The notes: generated from the sequence alone by a model not told the origin. A stretch of 56,575 bases of DNA from Marmoricola sp. (GCA_025965195.1 JAOPXK010000127.1:1-56575), one strand, 5' to 3'; counted from the first letter of the stretch, positions 24,873 through 33,961 are shown. Numbers and translations: made by a program.

Positions 24873-25946
24873 GTGGGCAAGGCCAACTTCAAGTTTGCGG
24901 GCGCAGCTGCCGTGTTGCTTGCGATCGCGACGCTGTTCGTGGCATGGCACTACGACCTACCCATTCGCGATCCCGATGGCGTCGTCGTACCGATGTATGT
25001 GCAGTTGCCCATCATCGTGTTGCTGGCATTCCTGATCGACGTACTCCCCCGCTCGGTGTACCGCACCTGGCGAGCCCCGCGGGAGCTTCCGGCCCGCTTC
25101 ATGGACGTCGTGCACGAACGCTGGCAGCGGTCGCACGTCGCGTTCGCGATCGCCGGACTCGCCGCCTGGTATCTCAGCTATGCGGCGTTCCGGAACCTGA
25201 AGAGCTACGTGCCCTTCGTGAACAAGTCGCTCTACGACCACCAGTTGCACGACCTCGACCGCGCCATCTGGTTCGGCCACGATCCGGCCGCAGTCCTGCA
25301 CTCCCTCTTCGGCACCGGCATCGCCGCGCAGTTCTTCTCGCTCGTCTACGTCGCCTGGATCGCAATGGTCCCGGTGACGCTGGCGGTGGCCCTCGTCTGG
25401 ACGCGCCACACGACCGCGGGATCGTGGTACGTGACGGCCGTCGTCCTCGACTGGGTGCTCGGCGTCGCGATCTACTTCCTGGTGCCGACCTGGGGACCGA
25501 TCTACTCCGACAAGAGTCAGTTCGCCGCACTCCCCCACACCTATGTCTCGACCCTTCAGTCCGACATGTGGAGCGATCGACTCACCGTGCTCCACGATCC
25601 GTGGGCGACCCATGCCGTGCAGACGATTGCCGCCTTCGCGTCCTTGCACGTCGGGGTGATGGTGACCGTCTGCCTGATGGTCGAGCTGATCAAGCTGAAA
25701 CGCTGGATCCGCATCTCTGCCTGGGTCTTCCTCGTGCTGACGGAGATCGCGACCATCTACCTCGGCTGGCACTTCTTCGTCGACACGATCGGTGGCGCGG
25801 CGCTCGGCGCGGCGGCTGTCTGGCTCGCAGCGATTGGCACCGGCAACCACGTCGGGCTCCGACCACGCCTGCACCAGGAGACCGGCGCACCCGCGACTTC
25901 CCCTTCGGCTGGCCTCGCTGCTCCCGCCGTACGACGAGCGAACTGA
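24873..25946 (+). CDS. PAP2 superfamily membrane protein
   Basis: An integral membrane protein of 357 residues with about six or seven hydrophobic helices. The C-terminal half has the later PAP2 motifs: ASLHVGV (Ser-x-His) and YLGWHFFVDTIGG (His and Asp), as in inositol phosphorylceramide synthase or PAP2_3 type lipid phosphatases. The first motif (KxxxxxxRP) is not clear. It is likely to act on a phospholipid or polyprenyl phosphate (inference). GTG 24873 is the start. It converges with the HIT gene. Confidence 0.85.
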   Translation: MGKANFKFAGAAAVLLAIATLFVAWHYDLPIRDPDGVVVPMYVQLPIIVLLAFLIDVLPRSVYRTWRAPRELPARFMDVVHERWQRSHVAFAIAGLAAWYLSYAAFRNLKSYVPFVNKSLYDHQLHDLDRAIWFGHDPAAVLHSLFGTGIAAQFFSLVYVAWIAMVPVTLAVALVWTRHTTAGSWYVTAVVLDWVLGVAIYFLVPTWGPIYSDKSQFAALPHTYVSTLQSDMWSDRLTVLHDPWATHAVQTIAAFASLHVGVMVTVCLMVELIKLKRWIRISAWVFLVLTEIATIYLGWHFFVDTIGGAALGAAAVWLAAIGTGNHVGLRPRLHQETGAPATSPSAGLAAPAVRRAN

Positions 25947-25952
25947 GCCCTC

Positions 25953-26369
25953 TCAGTCCAGGACTTCGGTGAGCCTCCGGGCATAGTCCGCCTGCTCGGC
26001 ATCATCGGCGTACTTGGTGCGTGGCCAGAAGAAGCCGCGCAGACCATCCCCCTTGGTGCGAGGTACGACGTGCAGATGCAGGTGCGCGACGCTCTGCGAC
26101 ACGGTGTTGTTGATCGCCACGAAGGAACCCTGGGCGCCGAGCCCGTCGACCATCGCGCTGGCCAGTCGCTGACCTGCCGCCAGAAACGGGTCACGCAGCT
26201 CGGCCGGAAGATCCGGCAGCGTGACGTGGTGGACCCGCGGCACGAGCAAGGTGTGGCCCTTGAAGACCGGACGGATGTCGAGGAACGCGACCAGGTCGGC
26301 GTCCGACCAGACGATCTCGGCCGGGACCTCCCCGGATGCGATCTGGCAGAACAGGCAGGTCGCATCCAT
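25953..26369 (-). CDS. HIT family protein
   Basis: A nucleotide hydrolase or transferase of the histidine triad family, 138 residues. The triad HLHLHVVPR sits near residue 97, preceded by CLFCQIASGEVPAE (with the CxxC of many HIT proteins), DIRPVFKGHTLLVPR and GSFVAINNTVSQSVA. Substrates of such proteins include AMP-linked compounds and dinucleotides. It follows the MFS gene on the same strand with a 26-bp gap. Confidence 0.93.
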   Translation of the reverse strand: MDATCLFCQIASGEVPAEIVWSDADLVAFLDIRPVFKGHTLLVPRVHHVTLPDLPAELRDPFLAAGQRLASAMVDGLGAQGSFVAINNTVSQSVAHLHLHVVPRTKGDGLRGFFWPRTKYADDAEQADYARRLTEVLD

Positions 26370-26395
26370 GCGCGAAGCCTAGCGACGCAGACCGG

Positions 26396-27946
26396 TCAGA
26401 TCGCGATGTTCTCCAGGGACTCCTCGATCGTCTCGGCCGTGGATGCGATGCTGTCGCGGAGCTTGACCTCCTTGATGAACCAGGCAAGGACGAATCCCAT
26501 AGCGGCGACGATCGCGCTGACCAGGAAGATGGCATCGGTCCCGTTCGTCACCGCCTGCTTGAACAGCGCCTGAGCGGCTTCCGGCAACTTGTGGAAGACA
26601 GCCGGGGTCAGGGTCGAGTCGCTGGCCGAACCCGCGGCGCCCGCTCCCCCGAGCGTCGAGGTCAGCTGGCTGGCGTAGATCGCGCCGAGGATCGAGACTC
26701 CCAGCGAACCACCCATGTTGCGCGTGAACGTGGACGCACCCGTTGCGGCGCCGATGTCGCTGATCGCCACACTGTTCTGGGCGATCAGGCTGGTTGTCTG
26801 CATCAGGCAGCCCATCCCGGCACCGAGCACCGCCATGTAGACGCCGGTCTGGAACGTCGAGGTGTCCACACTCATCGTTGAGAACAGCCACAGACCCGCG
26901 GTCAGCAACACCGTGCCGACGATCGGGAAGACCCGGTAGCGACCCGTCTTGCTGATCACCAGTCCGCCGAGCATCGAGACGCTCATGGCCGCGATCATCA
27001 TCGGGAGCAGCAGCAGTCCGCTGTTGGTTGCCGACTTGCCCTGGACGAACTGCTGGAACTGCGGCAGGAAGGTGATTCCGCCGAACATCGCGAAGCCTGC
27101 GACGAAACCGAGCGCACTGGCGAGCGAGAAGTTCAGGTTGGAGAAGAGGCGCAGCGGCATGATCGGCTCAGCGGCTCGCCTCTCGATCAGCACGAAGGCG
27201 ATGAACCCGACGACGGCGATCACGCCGAGGCTGATCGTCTGCCACGAACCCCAGGCATACTGGCTGCCGCCCCAGGTGACCATCAGCACCAGTGATGTGA
27301 TCCAGACGCTGAGGGTGCTCGCGCCCCACCAGTCGATGACGACCTTGCCCGCGGGCTTGACCTCGGCCGGGAGCTTCAGAGTCAGCCAGACCACGACGAG
27401 CGAGATGATGCCGAGCGGCAGGTTGACGTAGAACGCCCAGCGCCAAGAGGCATTGTCGGTGATCCAGCCACCGATCAGCGGCCCACCGATCATCGCTGCG
27501 GGCATGATCGCCATCATCACGCCCATGTACTTGCCACGCTCTCGCGGCGAGACCATCATCCCGATCACCGACATGATGCCGACCATCAGGCCACCGGCGC
27601 CGAGGCCCTGGAACGCCCGGAAGAGGACCAGCTCGGTCATGCTCTGGCTCGCGCCGCACATTGCCGATCCGATCAGGAACATCACGATCGAGACCATGAA
27701 CGTCAGCTTGTGACCGAACAGGTCACCGAGCTTTCCCCAGATCGGCGTCGCCACCGTCGAGGCGACGATGTAGCCCGTCACCACCCAGGAGAGGTGGTCC
27801 AGGCCGCCGAGGTCACCGACGATCGTCGGCAGCGCGGGGGCAACGATCATGTTGTCCAGCTGGGCCAGCAGCATCGCGATGATCAGGCCGCTCATGGCGG
27901 TGATGATCTGTCGCGGCGTCAGCCGGACAGCAGTTGCCTCAGACAT
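26396..27946 (-). CDS. MFS multidrug transporter, DHA2 (EmrB/QacA) family
   Basis: A proton-coupled drug exporter of 516 residues with about 14 membrane segments. DHA2 landmarks: LDNMIVAPALPTIVGDLGG (first helix, motif D1), GKLGDLFGHK (motif A, about residue 70), and GPLIGGWITDNASWRWAFYV (motif C). The C-terminus is a short cytoplasmic tail. Divergent to a TetR gene; two copies of a TetR-type operator lie between them, so expression is probably drug- or metabolite-induced. The substrate is unknown. Confidence 0.95.
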   Translation of the reverse strand: MSEATAVRLTPRQIITAMSGLIIAMLLAQLDNMIVAPALPTIVGDLGGLDHLSWVVTGYIVASTVATPIWGKLGDLFGHKLTFMVSIVMFLIGSAMCGASQSMTELVLFRAFQGLGAGGLMVGIMSVIGMMVSPRERGKYMGVMMAIMPAAMIGGPLIGGWITDNASWRWAFYVNLPLGIISLVVVWLTLKLPAEVKPAGKVVIDWWGASTLSVWITSLVLMVTWGGSQYAWGSWQTISLGVIAVVGFIAFVLIERRAAEPIMPLRLFSNLNFSLASALGFVAGFAMFGGITFLPQFQQFVQGKSATNSGLLLLPMMIAAMSVSMLGGLVISKTGRYRVFPIVGTVLLTAGLWLFSTMSVDTSTFQTGVYMAVLGAGMGCLMQTTSLIAQNSVAISDIGAATGASTFTRNMGGSLGVSILGAIYASQLTSTLGGAGAAGSASDSTLTPAVFHKLPEAAQALFKQAVTNGTDAIFLVSAIVAAMGFVLAWFIKEVKLRDSIASTAETIEESLENIAI

Positions 27947-27989
27947 GTGAGGTCCTCCGAAACGTAGTCAGTGAATGCTCTCGGTAGGG

Positions 27990-28044
27990 TTGACACACTT
28001 CCTGACCGATCGGTAAGTAAGGTACTACCTGACCGCTCGGTAAG
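27990..28044. promoter_or_regulatory. Promoter region with two TetR operators
   Basis: CCTGACCGATCGGTAAG (28001-28017) and CCTGACCGCTCGGTAAG (28028-28044) are direct copies 27 bp apart, each centred on an ACCGNTCGGT near-palindrome. A TTGACA box at 27990-27995 with TAAGTA 18 bases on puts the first site inside a probable promoter of the TetR gene. Confidence 0.75.
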
Positions 28045-28056
28045 CAAGTTGTTACT

Positions 28057-28632
28057 GTGGGGACCGTGAACACCGAAGCGGGCGGCTCCCACGCCAAGAC
28101 GCGCGAGCTGATCCCCGTTGTCGCGCTGAAGCTGTTCGCGGACAAGGGGTACGACGCAACGTCGATGCGCGAGATCGCGGAGCAGCTGAACATCTCCAAG
28201 GCGGCGCTCTACTACCACTTCGACAGCAAGGAAGCGATCGTCTCCGAGCTCGTCACGACGATGCTCGACCAGGTCGCTGAGCTGGTCAGCTGGGCGAAGA
28301 AGCAGCGCTCGAGTGCGGACCTGCGGACCGAAGTACTCACCCGCTGGAGCGACATCATGCAGGCGCACGGACTGGCGATGTTCCGCTTCGTGATCGCCAA
28401 CCGCAACGTGATGCACAACGTCCGCCCGGACCACGGCGGGATGGCCGGCCAGCTCACCGACCTCTATGCCCTTCTCAGTCCCCCGGACGCCTCGGTCGAG
28501 GAACAGCTGCGGGTCCGGATGGCGCTGATGTCGATCAACATGGCCGGGCTCGCAGGCTCCGACATCTTGGCCAGCGATGCCGAGATCCTCCAGGCAGCCC
28601 GCAAGATCGCTGCGGAGCTCCTTCCGCGGTAG
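28057..28632 (+). CDS. TetR/AcrR family regulator of the adjacent MFS exporter
   Basis: A 191-residue repressor with an N-terminal helix-turn-helix (PVVALKLFADKGYDATSMREIAEQLNISKAALYYHFDSKEAI) and a helical effector domain. Starts GTG 28057 and GTG 28066 are both possible; no Shine-Dalgarno is evident, so the message may be leaderless. The operators upstream are shared with the divergent MFS gene, which makes it the likely local regulator. Confidence 0.92.
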   Translation: MGTVNTEAGGSHAKTRELIPVVALKLFADKGYDATSMREIAEQLNISKAALYYHFDSKEAIVSELVTTMLDQVAELVSWAKKQRSSADLRTEVLTRWSDIMQAHGLAMFRFVIANRNVMHNVRPDHGGMAGQLTDLYALLSPPDASVEEQLRVRMALMSINMAGLAGSDILASDAEILQAARKIAAELLPR

Positions 28633-28741
28633 CACTCGTTCGCGCCGCCCTCCCATCTCGAAGCACAGGAAGTCTGGACACCGATGTCATCAGCCAGCCA
28701 CGCAGCAAGACCCACACCTGGCCCGTCAGGTGGCCCGTCGA

Positions 28742-29398
28742 ATGGACCGTCGAATGGATACTGAATCGCTACCGGACGGTTGGGTCCAGGACCACGCCAC
28801 CGACGAGGAGATCGCGCGCGACCGTTCGGTGTGGGAGCCCTTCACCCAGAGCCTGCGAGAGCTCGTCGACCTGACGATCCGCAGCGAGGCCGACCTCGAG
28901 ACCGTTCGTGCGGCCCATGCGCAGCTCCTCGCGATCAACGAGCGGCTCGGCGCCCGGGTCATCCCTGGCACGTACGGCGTACGGCTCGGTGAGTCCAGTG
29001 GGCGCAACTGGGGCAACGCGATCATGGGGGTCCGCAATGCGATCGCACCCCCGCTCGACATCGCGACGGACGGCGTCGGCCGGGCCTGGGTCGATTTCAC
29101 GCTGGGCGCTGCCTACGAAGGTCCGCCGAGCCTGGTCCACGGCGGAGTCACAGCGCTCGTGCTCGACCACGTCTTTGGTGCCGCGGCCGGCGCAGACCGC
29201 AAGCCGCGGCTGACGGGCACGCTGACAATGCGCTACCTGCGCGGCACGAAGCTCGGCGTCCCCCTGCGAGCCGAGGCCCACGTGGATCGAGTGGAGGGCT
29301 GGAAGTCGTTCGTCGTCGGCCACCTCGCCGATGACGAAGGCACGACGGTCGAGGCTGACGGGGTCTTCATCCTGCCGCGCTGGGCCCGCCCGGCGTAG
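28742..29398 (+). CDS. PaaI family thioesterase
   Basis: A hotdog-fold acyl-CoA thioesterase of 218 residues. The hotdog domain spans about residues 110-215: ARAWVDFTLGAAYEGPPSLVHGG-type region (PSLVHGGVTALVLDHVFG), then LTGTLTMRYLRGTKLGVPLRAEA and EADGVFILPRW. The N-terminal 100 residues are helical and less typical. ATG 28742 or 28754 start the protein; an in-frame GTG at 28730 is also possible. The DNA just upstream has short repeats (CGTCGAATGGA). It converges with the YcaQ-like gene with an 18-bp gap. Confidence 0.85.
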   Translation: MDRRMDTESLPDGWVQDHATDEEIARDRSVWEPFTQSLRELVDLTIRSEADLETVRAAHAQLLAINERLGARVIPGTYGVRLGESSGRNWGNAIMGVRNAIAPPLDIATDGVGRAWVDFTLGAAYEGPPSLVHGGVTALVLDHVFGAAAGADRKPRLTGTLTMRYLRGTKLGVPLRAEAHVDRVEGWKSFVVGHLADDEGTTVEADGVFILPRWARPA

Positions 29399-29416
29399 CC
29401 GTCGAACTGCCTCGGT

Positions 29417-30523
29417 TCAGTCGGGAAGCACGAGCTCCAGATCGAGCCAGCGAGCCAGATCCCTGATCTCGGAGTCGATCGCCGCCGTCATCGCCTTGCT
29501 GAACGGCACGTCGCGGTGGACCGCGGTGATGCGGAGCTCGCCGGCGTCACGGTCAGCCTTGGCGTCCAGCTTCCCGACCAGCCGGTCGCCGTACAGGATC
29601 GGCAGGGCGTAGTAGCCCCACATCCTCGCGGTCGCGGGCTTGTACATCTCGAGGATGTAGTCGAACTCAAAGACCTCGCTGATCCGCTTCCGGTCGGCGA
29701 GCAGCCGATCGAACGGCGAGAGCAGGGCCGCGCGTCCGGCGAAGGGCTGACCGAGCTGGGCCGGGTCAACGCGCCACTGGCCGCGGGTCCCCTCGACCAC
29801 CGCTACCTCCCCGATCTCGCCGACATCGACCGGCTCGAAGGGAAGCTTGGTGCTGGCGACCCGGGCGATGCCGAGGGAGCGGAGGCGGCGCTCGTCACGC
29901 AGTCGTTGCGCCTCCTCGACCGAGGGCACGGGGTCGTCGGGGTAGACCCGGGAGGCGAGATCCCAGAGCCGGCCACGGCCGGTGCCACCGGCGGCGGCCA
30001 CCTCGCCGCGCTGCACGAGCCTGTCGAGCATCATCCGGAGGTTCCGGTTGTTGTTCCAGCCGCTGGACTGCCACGGCACCACGCACGTGTCAGGCAGCTC
30101 GCTGGCTGGCAGCGGCCCGTCGGCGCGGAGCCGCTCGAGGATGTCTCGTCGGCAGGCGTTGTTGGCAACTACCCAGTCGCGCGCCTCCTTCTGCCACCCC
30201 CGTAGCTCACCCGGGCCCGGCCACTCGGCCATCTCGGCGCGGAAGAGCGCGATGTCATCGGCCACCCGCAGCGCCTGGCGCAGCTCGATCAACCGCTGCT
30301 CGTCGACGGCACCCCACAGCTCCCGCGGGTCGAATGCCGACCCGAGCCGGCTCCACAGCACCAGCTCGGCACTGGGCGCGATCGCGTTGGTCGGCTCGAG
30401 CTGCAGCAGCGAGAGCTGTCGCACCGTCTCGAGCAGGTCGGTCGGCCGCTGTTTCGTCAGCAGCTGGGCGCGCACCGCAATGCGGCGGGCGTCGGTGCGG
30501 CTGAGCTCGTGGACCGCGGCCAT
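29417..30523 (-). CDS. YcaQ/AlkZ-like winged-helix protein (putative DNA glycosylase)
   Basis: A 368-residue protein of the winged-helix family that includes the crosslink-repair glycosylases YcaQ and AlkZ. Landmarks are the N-terminal LSRTDARRIAVRAQLL, LLQLEPTNAIAPSAELVLWSRLG (near residues 40-65), VLWS region followed by YDEQ-like ELWGAVDEQRLIELRQALRVADDIALFRAEM, and C-terminal LLSPFDRLLADRKRISEVFEFDYILEMY. In characterised members a QxQ or QxD motif is catalytic; here the matching stretch reads QLE, which may change the chemistry. ATG 30523 is the start. Confidence 0.85.
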   Translation of the reverse strand: MAAVHELSRTDARRIAVRAQLLTKQRPTDLLETVRQLSLLQLEPTNAIAPSAELVLWSRLGSAFDPRELWGAVDEQRLIELRQALRVADDIALFRAEMAEWPGPGELRGWQKEARDWVVANNACRRDILERLRADGPLPASELPDTCVVPWQSSGWNNNRNLRMMLDRLVQRGEVAAAGGTGRGRLWDLASRVYPDDPVPSVEEAQRLRDERRLRSLGIARVASTKLPFEPVDVGEIGEVAVVEGTRGQWRVDPAQLGQPFAGRAALLSPFDRLLADRKRISEVFEFDYILEMYKPATARMWGYYALPILYGDRLVGKLDAKADRDAGELRITAVHRDVPFSKAMTAAIDSEIRDLARWLDLELVLPD

Positions 30524-30614
30524 GCCGCGAGCCTAGACGCGCGCACCGACACTCCCGGATGCGCCGGACCGGCGCTGCAGGAAGCGTTGCGGGTACGACA
30601 ACCCGATTTTGTAC

Positions 30615-31958
30615 CTAGCCGTCGTCGTCCACGTCGTCGGCGCCAAGGCCGAGATCGGCGGCGAGCGTCGTGCGGCGGATCTTTCCAGCGCTGGTCGTCG
30701 GGAGGACGGCCACCTGGTGGTATTCCTTCGGTCGGCTGGCCGGAAGCAGCCGCGCCATGGCCCAGCTCTTCAGGTCATCGCCGGCCGCGGTTCCGACGTA
30801 CGCCGCACACACGCGCTGGCCCCAACGGTCATCGGCCCGGCCGAAGACGGCGATCTCAGCCACGCCTGGACACGAGGCGAAGGCTTGCTCGACCTCGAGC
30901 GGATAGACATTGACACCTCCGCTCAACAGCAGGTCGTCCCTGCGGCCGTCCAGATACAGAAAGCCCTCGTCGTCAAGCCGTCCGAGATCGCCGACGGTGA
31001 ATGCGTCTTGGCGCCAGCTCCGTTGCGTCTTCTCCGGATCGCGCCAATAGCTGAATCGAGCGTATGGCGGCGCCGCGCACCAAATTGTGCCATCGGCATC
31101 GACCGTGATCGCTCGACCGGGACGCGCTCGTCCGACGGTGCCGGGATGGCTGATCCAGTCGGCGGCTGAGCACGCAGTGAACTGCCCCTCGGTCGATCCG
31201 TAGAACTCCCAGACCGATCCATCGGGGAACGTGTCGATCAGCCGTCGTTTCAAGGGCTCTGGGCAAGGCGCGCCGGCGTGCGCAACGAGACGTACGCCGG
31301 ACAGGTCGGGCAGCGGTGCACCCTCGTCGACTTCGGCGAACAGCCTCTGCAAGTGAGCCGGTGCACAGAAGATGCTCGTCGGGCGCACTTGCGCGAGCGC
31401 GGCAATGAAGGCCTGGCCGTCGAAACGGGGGACGACGGCTATCTGGCCACCGGCAAGCAGCGTCCCGGCCGCAAACCGAAGCGGCGCGGAGTGATGAAGG
31501 GGAGATACGACGAGGTGCCGATCCTCGGGCCGGAATCCCCACAACACCTGCTCTTCGGCAACGAGTGAACGGGCGCCTTCGTCATCGAGGAGCCCGGACC
31601 AGACACCCTTGCGGCGCCCAGTCGTCCCGGAGGTGTAGTGCATCGGCCGGGCCAGCGGGAATTCGGACAGCTCGACGGGATCCCCTTCGATCAGGGCCTC
31701 CAACGCCGACTGGCTTTCCACGACCAAGGCGGGATCCGCGTCGGCGAGCATCGCGGCACGTTCGAGTGAGGGCAGAGCTGGGTCGAACATGACCGGAACG
31801 ACCCCCGTCCGTAGTGCACCGAGGGTCGCGCTGACGAGGGCGGTCGACCCGGTCAGCACGAAGGCCACCCGATCACCCGCGCGCAGGCCCGCGCTACGCA
31901 ATGAGCCCGCGAAACCACGCTGTTGACGTTCGCTGTCCCCAGCGCTCAGAACCTGCAC
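30615..31958 (-). CDS. AMP-dependent acyl-CoA ligase of the catabolic cluster
   Basis: Activates a carboxylate as an acyl-AMP and then a CoA ester. At 447 residues it is shorter than most family members, with a shortened N-terminus. Core motifs are intact: P-loop MHYTSGTTGRRKGV (about 107-120), aromatic gate and EFYGSTEG, the hinge TVGDLGRLDDEGFLYLDGRRDD, and the catalytic Lys in TSAGKIRRTTL near the C-terminus. The GTG start lies 4 bp after the stop of the methylaspartate ammonia-lyase gene, so the two are coupled. An obvious candidate substrate is mesaconate, the product of that lyase (inference). Last gene of the minus-strand run. Confidence 0.9.
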   Translation of the reverse strand: MQVLSAGDSERQQRGFAGSLRSAGLRAGDRVAFVLTGSTALVSATLGALRTGVVPVMFDPALPSLERAAMLADADPALVVESQSALEALIEGDPVELSEFPLARPMHYTSGTTGRRKGVWSGLLDDEGARSLVAEEQVLWGFRPEDRHLVVSPLHHSAPLRFAAGTLLAGGQIAVVPRFDGQAFIAALAQVRPTSIFCAPAHLQRLFAEVDEGAPLPDLSGVRLVAHAGAPCPEPLKRRLIDTFPDGSVWEFYGSTEGQFTACSAADWISHPGTVGRARPGRAITVDADGTIWCAAPPYARFSYWRDPEKTQRSWRQDAFTVGDLGRLDDEGFLYLDGRRDDLLLSGGVNVYPLEVEQAFASCPGVAEIAVFGRADDRWGQRVCAAYVGTAAGDDLKSWAMARLLPASRPKEYHQVAVLPTTSAGKIRRTTLAADLGLGADDVDDDG

Positions 31959-31962
31959 GTTG

Positions 31963-33210
31963 TCAGCCGCCGGCCCGAAGAGCCACCAAGGCTTCGGTCC
32001 GGGCCATCTCGTTACCCACGATCATCATTCCCTCGTCGACCCCCATGCCGGGCTTGGCGAGCACCTGTGTGGCCCCGCAGGCCATCGCAAGGTGGGCCGT
32101 GACCTGGGCCGAGCGATCGGTCTCGTTGCACGACCCGCCGCAGTAGGCAGCGATGCCCGACCTTCGCACGTGCAGGAGCGCTTCGATGGTTTGGGACACG
32201 CAGCCGAGGTCGGGTGTCTTCACGTGGATCACATCCGCGGCGCCGGCATCGACGAAAGCCTCGATGTCCGCACGCGAGTTGCACCATTCATCGACCACCA
32301 GCTGCACTGCTGACCCTCGCTCCGCGAGTGCTGAACGCAACGCCGCCATCGCGGCAATCTGCGCGTTCGTGCTGCCAGCGTCCAAAGGCTGCTCGACTCT
32401 CAGCCCGAACGGCTCCGAAATCTCGCCGAGCCGCGCCAGATAGTCGGCGATACGAGTGGTGCTGCCTCCAAACGCCGCCCCAGGCGTTCCGTAGACGTCC
32501 ACGTGCAGGACGGGAAGGTAGTCCTCTCGGACCCGCAGAGCCAGGATCCGGTCGCGGACCCACGCCAGGTACTCCGCCAGTAGCTCGCCGTCACTTCCAA
32601 GCTTGCTGTGCACCTCGTTGACAAGGCCGTGTGGCAGCGCGCCAGCCTCTTTGAGGATCATCTTGTCGACGTTGTCGTAACGGTCATCGCCGGACTGGAC
32701 GAACATGGGTACGGCGGCTATGGCAACCCCAGTCCGGTAGTCGTCTCGGACGACCTCCGCCATCGTCCGTCGGCGGGCCAAGGCCGACGCATCCAGCAGC
32801 GCCTGGCCGACTCCGTATCGAATAGCGGTGTGCAGCCGTGTCCCACTGACCGCAATGTCCTCGATGCGGGCCGCCAACCCGCGGAAGTCCGAAGCATCGG
32901 CACCAACCAATGCCGGTGCTATTTCCGAGTTGACCACCATCGCGGCCCGCCGGGCGTCGAACAAGGGATCGCGGCCGCCGACCCCGGAGTACTGGACAGC
33001 CGCGCAGTCGCCGTGCGCGACCTGTCCGTCTTCCAGAACCAGTAGCACTGACAGCGCCTCGCCGGGCTCTCTGATCTGGCGGAAGCCAGGCGTCCTGGGC
33101 TCACCCACATAGCTGAACCCATCGTGACGGGCACCGGCTGCAATGGCTGCGGCGTCGTCGGCAAAGAATCCGGAGCGACCGGGCACGCAAACGACACGAC
33201 TGATCTTCAA
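31963..33210 (-). CDS. Methylaspartate ammonia-lyase
   Basis: Enolase-superfamily enzyme converting L-threo-3-methylaspartate to mesaconate and ammonia. The protein matches the clostridial enzyme along its length: GARHDGFSYVGEP, ALSVLLVLEDGQVAHGDCAAVQYSG, GGRDPLF, RLHTAIRYGVGQALLDA, VQSGDDRYDNVDKMILKEA, VVDEWCN, the catalytic Lys in HVKTPDLG, and YCGGSCNETDRSA. The start is probably TTG 33210, with GGGGGG 7 bases upstream and the family's N-terminal sequence beginning there; GTG 33225 is the alternative. No glutamate mutase, the usual source of methylaspartate, is in the window. Flanked by the isochorismatase-fold gene (73 bp) and the CoA ligase (4 bp). Confidence 0.93.
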   Translation of the reverse strand: MKISRVVCVPGRSGFFADDAAAIAAGARHDGFSYVGEPRTPGFRQIREPGEALSVLLVLEDGQVAHGDCAAVQYSGVGGRDPLFDARRAAMVVNSEIAPALVGADASDFRGLAARIEDIAVSGTRLHTAIRYGVGQALLDASALARRRTMAEVVRDDYRTGVAIAAVPMFVQSGDDRYDNVDKMILKEAGALPHGLVNEVHSKLGSDGELLAEYLAWVRDRILALRVREDYLPVLHVDVYGTPGAAFGGSTTRIADYLARLGEISEPFGLRVEQPLDAGSTNAQIAAMAALRSALAERGSAVQLVVDEWCNSRADIEAFVDAGAADVIHVKTPDLGCVSQTIEALLHVRRSGIAAYCGGSCNETDRSAQVTAHLAMACGATQVLAKPGMGVDEGMMIVGNEMARTEALVALRAGG

Positions 33211-33283
33211 CGCTTTGCCCCCCACTGGACAACGAACGAATGCGACCCTGCTTGCCCTGGACCGAGCAGGTTCCGATATCCGC

Positions 33284-33961
33284 TCAAGGACGACCCGCAG
33301 CCCAGGCGTCGGCGATCTGCTCGGACTCGGCCAGGTCGAAGCGGTGACGCATCAAGCTCATCGAGGCGTCGTGCTGCGCCTTGTCGTCACTCCCCACACA
33401 GTCGGTCGCGATGACGACGTAGTAGTCGCTGAAGAGCGCGTCTCGAGCTGTCGACTCCACACAGCCCTCGGTGGTGCATCCGGTAACCACCACGGACTTG
33501 ATGCCGTTGCTACCCAGGATCAGGTTCAGGTTCGTACCCCAGAAACCACTCGACCGGTACTTCCTGACGACCAGCTCTGTCCCGACGGGTTCGAAATCTT
33601 CGGAGAAACCATGGCCGGGGGTCCCCTCCACGGTGTAGCGAAGTGGCGGCCCTTCGCCTCGCGCGGCTTCATGCATTCGGAGATTGAACCGAATTTGGGC
33701 TGGGGAGTCGCTGCGGCCCTCTGGCAGTGCCGTGTTCTGCACGTGGACCACCAGGACGTTGTTCTTGCGCGCTGCGGCCAGCAGGTTGAGAAGCGGGGGC
33801 CGCGTCTGGTCGTACATGGAGAGATCGATGCCCAGCGATCCGAAAAATCCGTCGGTATCGACGAAATCGCGCTGCATGTCCACCACAACCAACGCTGTGT
33901 GCTCCGGCTGGACGATCTCCGCAAGCTCGGTGAACACCTCCTTGCCGTCGACCTCGATCAT
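33284..33961 (-). CDS. Isochorismatase-fold cysteine hydrolase (amidase type)
   Basis: A 225-residue hydrolase of the isochorismatase-like family with the Asp-Lys-Cys triad in place: Asp in LVVVDMQRDFVDTDGF, Lys in VVRKYRSSGFWGTNL, and Cys in VVVTGCTTEGCVESTARDA with the cis-peptide region before it. Family members include N-carbamoylsarcosine amidase, ureidoacrylate hydrolase and nicotinamidase, so removal of a carbamoyl or amide group is the natural guess. ATG 33961 has GAGAGGAG 8 bases upstream. It belongs to the catabolic run between the SDR and the ammonia-lyase. Confidence 0.9.
   Translation of the reverse strand: MIEVDGKEVFTELAEIVQPEHTALVVVDMQRDFVDTDGFFGSLGIDLSMYDQTRPPLLNLLAAARKNNVLVVHVQNTALPEGRSDSPAQIRFNLRMHEAARGEGPPLRYTVEGTPGHGFSEDFEPVGTELVVRKYRSSGFWGTNLNLILGSNGIKSVVVTGCTTEGCVESTARDALFSDYYVVIATDCVGSDDKAQHDASMSLMRHRFDLAESEQIADAWAAGRP

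Noticed and set aside
31963-33210. Enolase or mandelate racemase-type sugar dehydratase instead of methylaspartate ammonia-lyase
   Set aside because: Long matches across the whole protein, including HVKTPDLG and YCGGSCNETDRSA, are specific for methylaspartate ammonia-lyase.
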